Assembly: GCF_016864575.1 (NCBI RefSeq)
Contig: NZ_CP044125.1
Span: 1,240,001-1,304,000, forward strand
Reading direction: 5' to 3'
Source: Rhizobium sp. BG4
GTDB lineage: Bacteria; Pseudomonadota; Alphaproteobacteria; Rhizobiales; Rhizobiaceae
Length of the DNA stretch: 64,000 nucleotides
The translations under genes were made by a program, and so were the position numbers. Below are positions 47,601 through 55,811 of the stretch, piece by piece. Numbering within the stretch: position 1 is the stretch's first letter; each line of letters starts with the position of its first letter. The notes beneath the pieces are model-generated. The model was not told the DNA's origin and did not search any database. It worked only from the letters and a program-made list of their open reading frames with translations.

Positions 47601-48419
47601 GATGCGCTGGCCCTGTTCGAAATTGCCGCCCGCTACAGCGAAGGCCGCAATGGCGTCACCGCCAGCGAAGCCGATGCGGTCAAGTGGTACCAGATGGCCG
47701 CCGACAAGGGCTTTGCCCCGGCGCAGTACCGTCTCGGCAGCATCTACGAGAAGGGCACCGGTGTCGCCCGCGACATCAACAAGGCCAAGGGCTACTACGA
47801 GCAGGCTGCCGATCAGGGCAATGCGAGCGCGATGCACAATCTCGCAGTGCTCTATGCCTCCGGCGCGCTCGGCCAGCAGGACTATGCGACGGCTGCCAAC
47901 TGGTTCACCAAGGCCGCCAATCTCGGCATCACCGACAGCCAGTTCAACCTCGCCATCCTCTGCGCCCGCGGCAATGGCGTGACGCAGGATCTCGGCGAGA
48001 GCTACAAGTGGTTTGCGATCGCTGCCAAGGGTGGCGACAAGGACGCCGGCGCCAAGCGCGACGAAGTCGCCAAGGCGATGAAGCCTGCCGACCTCGACAA
48101 GGCGAAGGCGACAACCGAGGCCTGGAAGCCGCAGCAGCTCGACAACAAGGCCAACGGCATCGACGTGCCCGACGCCTGGACCGGCAAGGGCACCAGCACC
48201 TCAAGCGTCGACATGAAGAAGGCGATCCGCAACATTCAGGCGATCCTGAACAATAACGGTTTCGACGCCGGCACGCCTGACGGCGAGATGGGCGCCAAGA
48301 CCGTTTCGGCGATCAAGAGCTTCCAGAAGTCGATCGGTCAGGATCCGTCCGGCAAGATCAACGACGATACGGTCAAGGCCCTGCTGGAGCGCAACGCCAA
48401 GAACGCCACCAAGGCATAA
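44679..48419 (+). CDS. podJ: Polar localisation/growth factor PodJ
   Basis: A 1246-residue protein with the PodJ plan: a long cytoplasmic region with many Arg/Glu-rich coiled coils (about 40-640), a single membrane helix at about 826-846, a periplasmic Pro/Ala/Thr-rich linker, Sel1-like repeats (about 965-1135) and a C-terminal peptidoglycan-binding domain (about 1180-1240). Length is close to that of the Agrobacterium homologue as I recall it. PodJ marks the old pole and helps the growing pole change identity in unipolar-growing Rhizobiales. A CtrA-like site lies upstream and a strong terminator follows. Confidence 0.92.
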   Translation: MNGSRSNSPRSADRSSLDALNRTIEGLEARIEGLMGTNGPRDPAPRAAAPERDSYARSYEPRPAYAAAEPRPDPLAEIRQRQRILEAGRERAAAERAAYREPVPAPRAPATAAAPVYGASNDTMTEIAQALVNLRQDLKRDISEGVTREMNALRGELREIKSSAQDNRFADDIRADMGRLAHSIDQLSHRSASPEAAGLRSEFDELRSLMDGLAREDSVRHMERRWDSFENQLHTIDTAGLQEELVSLAYRLDDIKRHIGGMGESPAVRALEDKLISIASAMEQFGSMIQPHDRAMSEQFAAMDTRLDEISRAIAASSRNASNGDPALMHRLEGRLNALGEQIDLMGRSVANRTAPADGLTDRLEMLTRRVEELANTKATAHLDERLEQLSYMLERAQKAAPQPDLNRTLADISSKIDALETGAVNDVLAERLDYLARRIDQMEIQPAPVMAAPAIDDSAFRRIEGRLSDIAARLEESTAAPATDSRALKSLEDQIANLSTLLHEPRADAGISADLDRRMGAIEDYMATSDEYIIEAARQAAEAVVEAYSRNGGLQAGSVPAADMSALNALAADLRHLEDLSRSGEERTHKTFQALHETLVHIADRLDDMETRNRPAARMPAANVDFEVDPYSLIPAGAEAEKPAVFGTKGVAAPRAAVAEAVAPQPAPAPAVSETSAIAIEAATKPAAEAKQSKSLFLAIGKKLMPGKKAPKADAAERTIIDPAPSIDPVDVVPGEEANELLEPGSGAPDVKKILERVRASQSAARANPKPASENDRADYIAAARRAAQAAAIESDPKAQPLKADKKSKAPKPAGGGSAFSRFRRPLLLAAGAVLLAIMAFPLARTLTTGQSAPPAEVAVMSDANQAPATADTAAVPQIDNQATANLEAPAAPEAVPPAADPAPASPADHLTDAAPLDGEGAATLTPGAPAQDATAFAPKDAPATTNAAPAQPEIAVPDVIQPTALADAARGGDALALFEIAARYSEGRNGVTASEADAVKWYQMAADKGFAPAQYRLGSIYEKGTGVARDINKAKGYYEQAADQGNASAMHNLAVLYASGALGQQDYATAANWFTKAANLGITDSQFNLAILCARGNGVTQDLGESYKWFAIAAKGGDKDAGAKRDEVAKAMKPADLDKAKATTEAWKPQQLDNKANGIDVPDAWTGKGTSTSSVDMKKAIRNIQAILNNNGFDAGTPDGEMGAKTVSAIKSFQKSIGQDPSGKINDDTVKALLERNAKNATKA

Positions 48420-48453
48420 GGCGCCAATCAGGCCCTCGCCTCGAAGAATCACG

Positions 48454-48489
48454 ACGACCCTTTTGCCTTCGCCGCAAAAGGGTCGTTTT
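48454..48489 (+). terminator. Rho-independent terminator after podJ
   Basis: Thirteen-base arms ACGACCCTTTTGC and GCAAAAGGGTCGT with a seven-base loop, followed by TTTT, 35 bases after the podJ stop. Confidence 0.9.
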
Positions 48490-48534
48490 GCTTTCAGAGT
48501 TTCGCGGCGGGATTGATTGCCGGTCGGGGGATTC

Positions 48535-49155
48535 GTGAGCATTCAGCGGGACAGGGTTCCCTATTTCAGCCAGTGGGAAACGCCGGAGATGACGTTATCG
48601 GTGCTTGCCGAGGGGTCGGCGGCGCTGCTGCGGGATCCGCTCTGGCGGCAGTCAGGCGCCGAGACGGTCGAGGACTATGCGCGCTGGGCGGTCAATGTCT
48701 GCGGCATGGCCTGCCTGAAGATGATCCTGGCAGCGCGCGGCGAGCTGCATCCAACGCTTGCCCTCGCCCGCACCTGCACCGCCTATGGCGGCTATGTCGT
48801 CAACGAGCTCGATGCCTCGATCAAGGGGCTGATCTACGCGCCCTTCGTCACCTATGTGCGCGAACGCTTCGGGCTCTTGGCGGAGACGATGACGGGTGTC
48901 GCGACAGAGAGCATTCCCACGCTGCTGGCCGATCGCCCGTTCCTCATCGCCTCGGTCAATAGCGGCATCCGCTGGCCGGAGAAGATACCGCCGTCGAAAG
49001 GCGGGCATCTCGTTCTGGTGACGGCGGCGTCGGCTGAGACGATCCGTTTCCACAATCCATCCGGCCATGACGCCGCGAGCCAGGCAGACGTGACGCTGCC
49101 GCTTTCCGTCTTCGACCGCTTCTTCGCCAATCGCGGCATCGCGATCGGCTTCTGA
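48535..49155 (+). CDS. C39-like cysteine peptidase family protein
   Basis: A 206-residue protein of the papain-like C39_2 type. It has RVPYFSQWETPE at the start, the putative catalytic cysteine in NVCGMACLKMIL (about residue 59), GGHLVLVTAA supplying the histidine (about 165), and FHNPSG after it. No signal peptide is visible, so it may act in the cytoplasm or be exported otherwise. The start is GTG at 48535 with GGGGGA close upstream. It is followed 36 bases later by ddl, so a peptidoglycan-linked role is possible but unproven. Confidence 0.72.
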   Translation: MSIQRDRVPYFSQWETPEMTLSVLAEGSAALLRDPLWRQSGAETVEDYARWAVNVCGMACLKMILAARGELHPTLALARTCTAYGGYVVNELDASIKGLIYAPFVTYVRERFGLLAETMTGVATESIPTLLADRPFLIASVNSGIRWPEKIPPSKGGHLVLVTAASAETIRFHNPSGHDAASQADVTLPLSVFDRFFANRGIAIGF

Positions 49156-49191
49156 AACCTATTTCGACACCAGATCATTTTGGAGGTTTTC

Positions 49192-50259
49192 ATGACATCT
49201 TCCCGCGGCAAGCTGCGCATCGCCGTACTTTTCGGCGGCCGCTCGGCCGAACACGACGTCTCCGTGATGTCGGCGACCAACGTGATGGGGGCGCTGGAGC
49301 CTTCGAAATACGAGGCGGTGCCGATCTTCGTGACGCGGGAAGGCGAATGGCTGCTGAGCCGCTTCGAGAATGGCACCCTCGCCAAGCCGGCAAGCGGCAC
49401 CGAAATCGCGCTGGTGCCAGGCGGGCGCGGCCGGATGATCGCGATCGATGGCGGCCGGATGAGCGATGCCGGGACGATCGATATTCTCTTTCCGGTGCTG
49501 CACGGCATTTTCGGCGAGGACGGCTCGGTGCAGGGGCTGGCCGAAGTGGCCCGCGTGCCGCTGGTCGGCTGCGGCATCCTGGGTTCGGCAACGGCGCTCG
49601 ACAAAGATATCGCCAAGCAGCTTCTGCGGGCCGCGGGGCTGCCGGTGGCGCGGGCGGTGACCGTGCATGCGGACCAGGCGCCGTCCTTCGATACGCTCGA
49701 GAGCGCCCTCGGATTGCCGCTGTTCATCAAGCCGGCGCGTCAGGGCTCTTCGGTCGGCGTGCGCAAGGTTTCCGGCAGCCAGGAATTTGCACCGGCGCTT
49801 GCGGAAGCCTTCAAGCATGACCGCAAGCTGCTTGCCGAAGAGTTCATCCGCGGCCGCGAGATCGAGTGCAGCGTGCTGGAGGACACCAAGGGCGGATTGT
49901 TCGTCTCCCGCCCGGGCGAGATCATCCCGGCCGAGAGCCACGGCTTCTATAGCTACGATGCGAAATATATCGACGAGGACGGCGCGGCGCTGAAGGTTCC
50001 GGCGGAACTTCCGGCCGAGGTCGAGGCGAAGATCCGCGAGACGGCAGCGCTTGCCTTCCGGGCGCTCGGCTGCGACGGCATGGCGCGCGTCGACTTCTTC
50101 CTGACCGAGGACATGAGTTTTCTGATCAACGAGGTGAACACCATTCCTGGATTCACCAATATCAGCATGTATGCGAAAGCGATGGCGGCAAGCGGCGTCA
50201 GCTACCCTGATGTCATCGACCGGCTCGTCGAGCATGGTCTCGCGCGCGCCGGTCTCTGA
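49192..50259 (+). CDS. ddl: D-alanine--D-alanine ligase
   Basis: A 355-residue ATP-grasp ligase joining two D-alanines for the peptidoglycan stem. It has AVLFGGRSAEHDVSVMSA at the N-terminus, FPVLHGIFGEDGSVQG (about residue 98), PLFIKPARQGSSVGV (about 178), ARVDFFLTED and INEVNTIPGFT with the metal-binding Glu and Asn. GGAGG five bases before the ATG at 49192 sets the start. It is not in the main mur cluster, so it is a stand-alone (A/B-type) ligase. Confidence 0.95.
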   Translation: MTSSRGKLRIAVLFGGRSAEHDVSVMSATNVMGALEPSKYEAVPIFVTREGEWLLSRFENGTLAKPASGTEIALVPGGRGRMIAIDGGRMSDAGTIDILFPVLHGIFGEDGSVQGLAEVARVPLVGCGILGSATALDKDIAKQLLRAAGLPVARAVTVHADQAPSFDTLESALGLPLFIKPARQGSSVGVRKVSGSQEFAPALAEAFKHDRKLLAEEFIRGREIECSVLEDTKGGLFVSRPGEIIPAESHGFYSYDAKYIDEDGAALKVPAELPAEVEAKIRETAALAFRALGCDGMARVDFFLTEDMSFLINEVNTIPGFTNISMYAKAMAASGVSYPDVIDRLVEHGLARAGL

Positions 50260-50272
50260 GCCGAAAATGCCC

Positions 50273-50303
50273 CTTCCCGGTGTGGCAGGCACGCACCGGG
50301 AAG
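50273..50303. terminator. Hairpin after ddl
   Basis: Ten-base arms CTTCCCGGTG/CACCGGGAAG with an 11-base loop, 14 bases after the ddl stop. Followed by AAAAA rather than T, so its strength as a plus-strand terminator is doubtful. The remaining 195 bases up to the TauE gene show no convincing gene. Confidence 0.45.
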
Positions 50304-50499
50304 AAAAACGCCGCGACTTCGCCCCGCCTTGTCACAAAACCTGAAAAAAGCCGGATTATTCGGGAGTTATCGCTCGCGGAATGTGCGGCCTGGATGTCGT
50401 TTCTCGAAAGCCTCTGGCAACGATTTCCCATTATGATGCGCCATTCGAACGGGACAAGCGCGCCTGCCCGGCGGGGGCAGTGAGTAATCGGGGTCGGTT

Positions 50500-51420
50500 G
50501 TGGCAATCTATCTGCCCATCGCAGAATTGTCGGTGAACATCTTCATCATTCTCGGCATGGGCGCCGCTGTCGGCTTCCTGTCGGGCATGTTCGGCGTCGG
50601 CGGCGGCTTCCTGATCACCCCGCTCTTGATCTTCTACAATATCCCGCCCGTCGTCGCCGTCGCCACCGGCGCCAACCAGGTCGTCGCTTCCTCGATCTCG
50701 GGCGCGATTACCCATTTCCGGCGCGGCACGCTCGATGTGAAGCTGGGATCGGTGCTGCTGGTCGGCGGTCTGTCGGGCGCCACAGTCGGCATCTGGATCT
50801 TCTCGCTGCTGCGCCGCCTCGGCCAGCTCGATCTCTTCATTTCGCTGCTCTACGTCGTCTTCCTCGGCACCGTCGGCGGGCTGATGTTGCTCGAGAGCGT
50901 CAACGCCATGCGCCGCGCAGCCAAGAACGTGCCGCCGACGCCACGCAAGCCCGGCCATCACCACTGGGTCCACCGCCTGCCCTTCAAGGTGCGGTTCAAG
51001 AAATCGAAGATCTATCTCAGCGTCATCCCGGTCATCGCGCTCGGCTTTGCGATCGGCATCCTGACCTCGGTCATGGGTGTCGGCGGCGGTTTCATCATGG
51101 TTCCCGCCATGATCTATCTGCTGCGCATCCCGACCAACGTCGTCGTCGGCACCTCGCTGTTTCAGATCATTTTCGTGACCGCCTATACGACGATCGTGCA
51201 GGCGGCGACCAACTTTTCCGTCGATATCGTGCTCGCCTTCATCCTGATGGTCGCCGGCGTGATCGGTGCGCAATACGGCGTGCGTGTCGGCCAGAAACTG
51301 CGCGGCGAGCAGCTGCGCGCGCTGCTCGGCCTGCTCGTTCTCGCCGTCGGCATCCGTCTGGCGATCTCGCTGGTGGTAACGCCGGCCGATATCTACTCGA
51401 TCGTGATGGGAGGCAATTGA
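50500..51420 (+). CDS. Sulfite exporter TauE/SafE family membrane protein
   Basis: A 306-residue protein of about eight helices in two repeats. Each carries the family glycine motif (LSGMFGVGGGFLITPLLI near residue 30 and LTSVMGVGGGFIMVPAMI near 190). A His-rich cytoplasmic loop (KPGHHHWVHR) lies between. The family exports sulfur-containing or other organic anions. GTG start at 50500. The stop overlaps the ATG of the next gene (TGATG), so the two are coupled. Confidence 0.88.
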   Translation: MAIYLPIAELSVNIFIILGMGAAVGFLSGMFGVGGGFLITPLLIFYNIPPVVAVATGANQVVASSISGAITHFRRGTLDVKLGSVLLVGGLSGATVGIWIFSLLRRLGQLDLFISLLYVVFLGTVGGLMLLESVNAMRRAAKNVPPTPRKPGHHHWVHRLPFKVRFKKSKIYLSVIPVIALGFAIGILTSVMGVGGGFIMVPAMIYLLRIPTNVVVGTSLFQIIFVTAYTTIVQAATNFSVDIVLAFILMVAGVIGAQYGVRVGQKLRGEQLRALLGLLVLAVGIRLAISLVVTPADIYSIVMGGN

Positions 51421-52226
51421 TGCGTTGCCTTCCGGCCCTCGCCCTTTCGCTCTTCCTTGCCCTGCCGGGTCTCGCCGCGGCGCAGACGCTGCTGCCGGGG
51501 CAGAATGCCGAGAGCGTGCGCGAGGGACTGGAGATCGGCACCTCGACCAGCGAAATCGCCATCACCTCCGACTTCAAGGGCGCCGATCTGACGATCTTCG
51601 GCGCGGTGACCGAAACCGACCAGCTGCTGCTCGCCGTCGGCCAGTATGACGTTGTCGTGGTGCTCGAGGGGCCGCGTGAGAACGCGACGGTGCGCAAGAA
51701 GCAGCGGGTCTTCGGCATCTGGATCAATACCAGCTCGATGACCTTCGAGGCCGTGCCGCACTCCTATTCGATGTCGAGCTCACGGGCGATCGACGACGTC
51801 ACGACGCCGCTCGACCTTACCGACGAGGGCATCGGCATCGACCATATTCCGCTGACACCTGTCGGCTATGTCGGCGATGGCAGCAGTCTAGGGGAGTTCC
51901 GCGAAGCGTTCCGGCGGCTGCAGCAGAGCGGTGGCCTTTACGAGCGCGATCCATCCGGCGTGCGCTTCGTCAGCTCCAACCTGTTCAAGGCGAGTCTCCG
52001 CCTGCCCGCCAATATTCCGAACGGCGTGCATACCGTTCGCGCCTATCTCTTCAAGAGCGGCAAGCTGGTGAACCAGAAATCCGTGCCGCTACGCGTCATC
52101 AAGACCGGCATCGAGCAGATGATCACCGATGCTGCGCATGAGCGGCCGATCGAGTACGGTGCATTCGCCGTATTCCTGGCGCTGGTGACGGGCTGGGCCG
52201 CCAGCATCGTGTTCCGCAAGGATTGA
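51420..52226 (+). CDS. TIGR02186 family protein
   Basis: A 268-residue exported or anchored protein with a Sec signal (LPALALSLFLALPGLAAAQ), a beta-rich periplasmic domain (FKGADLTIFGAVTETDQ; FKASLRLPANIPNGVHTVRAYLF), and a C-terminal membrane helix (YGAFAVFLALVTGWAASIVF). As I recall, TIGR02186 genes regularly follow a TauE-type gene in alphaproteobacteria, as here, so it probably assists that transporter. GGAGG six bases before the ATG. The stop shares TGATCA with the convergent HxlR gene. Confidence 0.85.
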   Translation: MRCLPALALSLFLALPGLAAAQTLLPGQNAESVREGLEIGTSTSEIAITSDFKGADLTIFGAVTETDQLLLAVGQYDVVVVLEGPRENATVRKKQRVFGIWINTSSMTFEAVPHSYSMSSSRAIDDVTTPLDLTDEGIGIDHIPLTPVGYVGDGSSLGEFREAFRRLQQSGGLYERDPSGVRFVSSNLFKASLRLPANIPNGVHTVRAYLFKSGKLVNQKSVPLRVIKTGIEQMITDAAHERPIEYGAFAVFLALVTGWAASIVFRKD

Positions 52227-52730
52227 TCAGGCGCTCTTTTCGCGCGCTGCAACCTCGTTGCGGGCCTGCGTCAGGCGGGCAAGCACGGATGGCGTATCCG
52301 TCGGCAATGGCGTGCCGAGATGCCTGGCGCGCAGCTCGTCCATGAAATCCGACCACAGCTGTGGGCCGCCCTCCTCCAGGATTTCGGCGCGGATTGCCAG
52401 CTCGTCGGAAACCGGCAGATGCTTGCGGCCCCAGGCGCCCATATGCGCGAGAAGCGGCACGAGCTCGATGGCCATTTCGGTCAGGCTATAGACCGACTTC
52501 TGCTTGTGGCTCGGGTCGTCTTCCTTGGTCAGCAAGCCGTTCTCGACAAGGCGGCGCAGGCGGTCGGCGAGGATGTTGGTGGCGATGCCCTCGCTGGAGC
52601 CCTGCAGCAGTTCGCGGAAATGGCGCCGGTTGCCGAACATGATGTCGCGGATGACGATCAGGCTCCAGCGGTCGCCGAGAACCTCCAGCGTCAGGTTGAT
52701 GGGGCAGCCGGAACGGTGCTCTTCACTCAT
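52227..52730 (-). CDS. HxlR-family transcriptional regulator
   Basis: A 167-residue winged helix protein with the HxlR motifs CPINLTLEVLGDRWSLIVIRDIMFG (residues ~9-33) and RRHFRELLQGSSEGIATNILADRLRRLVENGLL. A C-terminal extension of about 60 residues is typical of one subgroup. GGAGA six bases before the ATG at 52730 favours it over the ATG two codons earlier. It is encoded 53 bases downstream of a TetR gene on the same strand. Confidence 0.9.
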   Translation of the reverse strand: MSEEHRSGCPINLTLEVLGDRWSLIVIRDIMFGNRRHFRELLQGSSEGIATNILADRLRRLVENGLLTKEDDPSHKQKSVYSLTEMAIELVPLLAHMGAWGRKHLPVSDELAIRAEILEEGGPQLWSDFMDELRARHLGTPLPTDTPSVLARLTQARNEVAAREKSA

Positions 52731-52783
52731 GCTCATTCTCCAAAAGCCGCTTGCATTTTGCCATCAGAATACCGGCGGTTCAA

Positions 52784-53362
52784 TCAGGTGCGAGCGGCAG
52801 CGGCGACCAGTGCCGCAGCGGCTTTTCCGGCGGTCTCGATATAGGATGGATCGCGGCGCAGAAGCACGGTGGCGAAGCCGCCATCGAGCAGCAGCATGAC
52901 CTGCCGCGCCAAGGTTCTACTGTCGCTTACTCCATCGGCTTCGAAGGTCTCCGCGAGCCAGTCCTCCACGCGCTGCTTATGGGCGATACCGGCCTTCACC
53001 GCGGGATGGCCGGGCATATCGGCAAGCTCGGCGGCGGTGCGCAGGAAGCCGCAGCCCTTCCATTTCGGATGGCGCGCGGCTTTCGCCAGCTCGTCGAAGA
53101 TCGCCTTGACCTTCTCCTCAACGCCGCCCTCTGCCGCAGCATACCATTTCTGGAACAGCGCGAGGTTCGGCTGATCGCGGCCTTCGAGATAGGCGGTGAT
53201 CAGGTCGTCCTTGCTGTCGAAGTGGTAATAGAGCGTCCGTTTTGTGACACCGGCCTTCTCGGCGACAGCGTCGACGCTGACGGCGCGGATACCCTGCCCG
53301 TAGAAGAGCTTGGCGGCGGCATTGACGATACGGTCACGGGTGCTTTCTGTCGGCTGTTTCAT
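52784..53362 (-). CDS. TetR-family transcriptional regulator
   Basis: A 192-residue protein. The helix-turn-helix is near residues 10-50 (RIVNAAAKLFYGQGIRAVSVDAVAEKAGVTKRTLYYHF), with a TetR C-terminal ligand domain (FATVLLRRDP near the end). It diverges from an alpha/beta hydrolase gene across an 87-base region with an ACTAGT-centred symmetric sequence, so it probably controls that gene and itself. Confidence 0.9.
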   Translation of the reverse strand: MKQPTESTRDRIVNAAAKLFYGQGIRAVSVDAVAEKAGVTKRTLYYHFDSKDDLITAYLEGRDQPNLALFQKWYAAAEGGVEEKVKAIFDELAKAARHPKWKGCGFLRTAAELADMPGHPAVKAGIAHKQRVEDWLAETFEADGVSDSRTLARQVMLLLDGGFATVLLRRDPSYIETAGKAAAALVAAAART

Positions 53363-53372
53363 GAGGGCAAAG

Positions 53373-53394
53373 TATACCGACTAGTGAGTGTTAC
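53373..53394. promoter_or_regulatory. Candidate TetR operator
   Basis: TATACCGACTAGTGAGTGTTA centres on ACTAGT. The left half matches the ACCGACTAGTCGGT-type operator known for several TetR repressors; the right half is degenerate. Confidence 0.4.
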
Positions 53395-53449
53395 CAAGAG
53401 CGCTGTGAGCCTATGGATCAGCTCCTCGGAGATGGTGGAGCGAGCGGCG

Positions 53450-54373
53450 ATGGATAGCGGGAGCGAGACAGGCATTGCAGGGCAGCGTATCGATATCGGA
53501 TGCCGCGATGGCATCAACCTCGGCGGCCACCTCTGGCCAGCCGTTGGCCGTTGCGATGGCGCCGTGATCATCAACCCGGCAACCGGCGTGCTCACCAGCT
53601 ACTATCACCGCTATGCCCGGTTTCTCTCCGCTCATGGCTTTCAGGTGCTGACCTATGATTATCGCGGCATCGGTCTGTCGCGCCCGGATCGCTTGCGCGG
53701 CTGCGGCTATCGCTGGCGCGATTGGGGAGCTCTCGATTTCGAGGCCGCGCTCACCTTCGCGCGGGAACACGATCCGCTGCTGCCGGTTGCTGTCGTCGGC
53801 CACAGCATCGGCGGCTTCCTGCCGGGGTTTGCAGAGAGTGCTCCCGGCATTGAGCGCATGCTGACAGTCGGCGCGCAATATGGCTATTGGGGCGATTACG
53901 CCAGATCGCAGCGCCGCTCGCTGTTCTGGAAATGGCATGCCGCCATGCCCGTTCTTACGGCGGTGCTTGGCTACTTTCCGGGAAGGCGGCTCGGATGGCT
54001 GGAGGATCTTCCGGCCGGTGTTGCCAATGAATGGAGTTTTCGCCGGGCGCGGATGGAGCATAGCTATCCGGCTCCTGAGCGGAAGGAAATCATTGCACGC
54101 TTTGCTGCGGTACAAGCACCCATTCTGGCGATCGGCATGTCCGACGATCCGATCGGCACGCCGGCCGCGATCAGCCGCGGGCTCAGCTATTTCAGGAATG
54201 CGGATGCGAAACAGGTGACGATCACGCCGGGCGATCTCGGGCTTGAGGCTGTCGGCCATTTCAGCCTGTTCCATCAGCGGCATGCGAACGGCTTCTGGCT
54301 GGATACGCTTCTGTGGCTGCGCGACGGGATCAACCCCTGGCCGCAGCGGCTCTGCCCCGCTCCCGCCTTTTGA
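53450..54373 (+). CDS. Alpha/beta hydrolase
   Basis: A 307-residue hydrolase of the serine type. It has a strand-turn YDYRGIGLSRPDR (about residue 70), the nucleophile elbow GHSIGGF (about 117) and a C-terminal acid/base pair in GMSDDPIGT and GHFSLFHQRH. The substrate is unknown. An ATG at 53432 is in frame, but GGAG nine bases before the ATG at 53450 supports the shorter form. It is divergent from a TetR gene. Confidence 0.8.
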   Translation: MDSGSETGIAGQRIDIGCRDGINLGGHLWPAVGRCDGAVIINPATGVLTSYYHRYARFLSAHGFQVLTYDYRGIGLSRPDRLRGCGYRWRDWGALDFEAALTFAREHDPLLPVAVVGHSIGGFLPGFAESAPGIERMLTVGAQYGYWGDYARSQRRSLFWKWHAAMPVLTAVLGYFPGRRLGWLEDLPAGVANEWSFRRARMEHSYPAPERKEIIARFAAVQAPILAIGMSDDPIGTPAAISRGLSYFRNADAKQVTITPGDLGLEAVGHFSLFHQRHANGFWLDTLLWLRDGINPWPQRLCPAPAF

Positions 54374-54430
54374 GGGACACAACTTCGCCTTTGAATAAAA
54401 ACCGGTCTTTAAGATTTACCAGTTAGCAAT

Positions 54431-54445
54431 CTCTCGAAACGAGAG
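54431..54445 (+). promoter_or_regulatory. Leader hairpin covering the ribosome site
   Basis: CTCTCG/CGAGAG with an AAA loop. The AGAGG ribosome site of the lipoprotein gene (start TTG 54454) lies in its 3' arm. Confidence 0.45.
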
Positions 54446-54453
54446 GTTCTGTT

Positions 54454-55035
54454 TTGCGTATCCGTACACTTCTCGCCCTGGTGCTGCTGGCGCTCGTTGC
54501 CGGCTGCGCAACGGCACCCCGTCAGACCCGGAATATCTGCGCGGTCTTCGACCAGCGCGACGGCATTTTCACCAGCTGGCAGCGTTCCGCCGAGAAGGCT
54601 GAAGCCAAGTATGGTATCCCGGTGCCGATCCTGATGGCGACGATGTATGTCGAATCCGGCTTCCAGCCCTATGCCCGCCCGCCGCGCACGAAACTCTTCG
54701 GCTTCATTCCCTGGACGCGCCAGTCGACCGCCTATGGCTATTCGCAGGCGCTGAACGGCACCTGGGATCACTACCAGTCCGCCACAGGCAACTGGGCCAG
54801 CCGCCGCACCAACTTTGCCGATGCCATCGACTTCATCGGCTGGTATCACTCCGAAAACAGCAAGGCGACCGGCATTGCGCCCAACGACGCCTACAGCCTC
54901 TACCTCGCCTATTATTCCGGCCCGACCGGCTACCGCCGCGGCGACTGGCGCTCGAACGGTCAGCTGCAGAAGACGGCACAAAAATTCGCGACCATGGCGG
55001 CGAACTATCAGCAGCAGTTGCAGGGATGTAATTGA
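54454..55035 (+). CDS. Lytic transglycosylase-like (SLT domain) lipoprotein
   Basis: A 193-residue lipoprotein with signal LLALVLLALVAGC (lipobox Cys18). The SLT-type fold includes YGIPVPILMATMYVESGFQP with the likely catalytic Glu, GYSQALNGTWDHY, and YSLYLAYYSGPTGYRRGDW. It probably cuts peptidoglycan glycan strands in the periplasm. The start is TTG at 54454, with AGAGG seven bases upstream inside a small hairpin. Confidence 0.8.
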   Translation: MRIRTLLALVLLALVAGCATAPRQTRNICAVFDQRDGIFTSWQRSAEKAEAKYGIPVPILMATMYVESGFQPYARPPRTKLFGFIPWTRQSTAYGYSQALNGTWDHYQSATGNWASRRTNFADAIDFIGWYHSENSKATGIAPNDAYSLYLAYYSGPTGYRRGDWRSNGQLQKTAQKFATMAANYQQQLQGCN

Positions 55036-55063
55036 GACTTCCTTCTCCCCTCGGGGAGAGGAG

Positions 55064-55789
55064 TTACCCGCGCAGGTTTCCGAACCTGACGGAGTAGATG
55101 CGGTCGCGACCCAGGAGATGGGCGACAAGTGATGCGTGATCGAAGAGCCCCTTCATCGCCTTGTGGCCAAGGTCGAGCCCACCGCTCATGACGCCGAAGG
55201 CGGGCATCAGCAGCCGGGCGCCGTCGGTGGCGAAGCAGGGGCGGCGGATCGATTTTTCGCGGCGACGGACGGTGGCGGCCGGATGAAGATGGCCGGCGAT
55301 TTCGCCCTGCTGCAATCCACCCTTCGGCTCATGCCGGAAGGTGAGGCCGGCATAGTGGATCTCGTCGGCGCAGATGCCGGGCAGATCCACGGTCCCGTCA
55401 GGGTCATGATTGCCGTTGATCCAGATCCATTCGCGGCCACGCGCCATGTCGGCGATCAGCGTCCGGAAAATATCCGGCAGGTGCTCGGAACCGACGCGAT
55501 CATGGAAATTATCGCCGAGCGAGACGACGATCTTCGGGTCGTAGCGGGTGATGACGGCGGAGAGGACCGTGAGCGTCGCCAGCGTATCGTAGGGCGGCAG
55601 CATCATGCCGCGGCGGGCGAAGGCGGCGCCTTTCTCCAGGTGGAGATCGGAGACGACGAGCGCGCCTGTGTCGGGCAGGTAGAGAGCGCCGAGCGGATCG
55701 CAAACGGCGGCGACGCCACTGACCGACGTTTCCACGCCGGGCATCGGGACCAGTCCGTTGAGTTCGCGCGCCAGCGCCAGGCGGTTCAT
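55064..55789 (-). CDS. pdeM: Ligase-associated DNA damage response endonuclease PdeM
   Basis: A 241-residue metallophosphoesterase. The metal motifs are present: VVSDLHLEKG (about residue 45), SLGDNFHDR (about 91), INGNHD (about 125), and GHLHPA (about 166). PdeM proteins accompany Lhr-type helicases and ATP-dependent DNA ligases in bacterial repair cassettes. It lies 22 bases after the helicase gene, so the two form an operon. Confidence 0.9.
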   Translation of the reverse strand: MNRLALARELNGLVPMPGVETSVSGVAAVCDPLGALYLPDTGALVVSDLHLEKGAAFARRGMMLPPYDTLATLTVLSAVITRYDPKIVVSLGDNFHDRVGSEHLPDIFRTLIADMARGREWIWINGNHDPDGTVDLPGICADEIHYAGLTFRHEPKGGLQQGEIAGHLHPAATVRRREKSIRRPCFATDGARLLMPAFGVMSGGLDLGHKAMKGLFDHASLVAHLLGRDRIYSVRFGNLRG

Positions 55790-55811
55790 TGCGGTCTTCT
55801 ATCCTAAATCT

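Noticed and set aside
50280..50483. 67-codon plus-strand frame between ddl and the TauE gene
   Set aside because: No ribosome site, no family resemblance, and it begins within the hairpin region.
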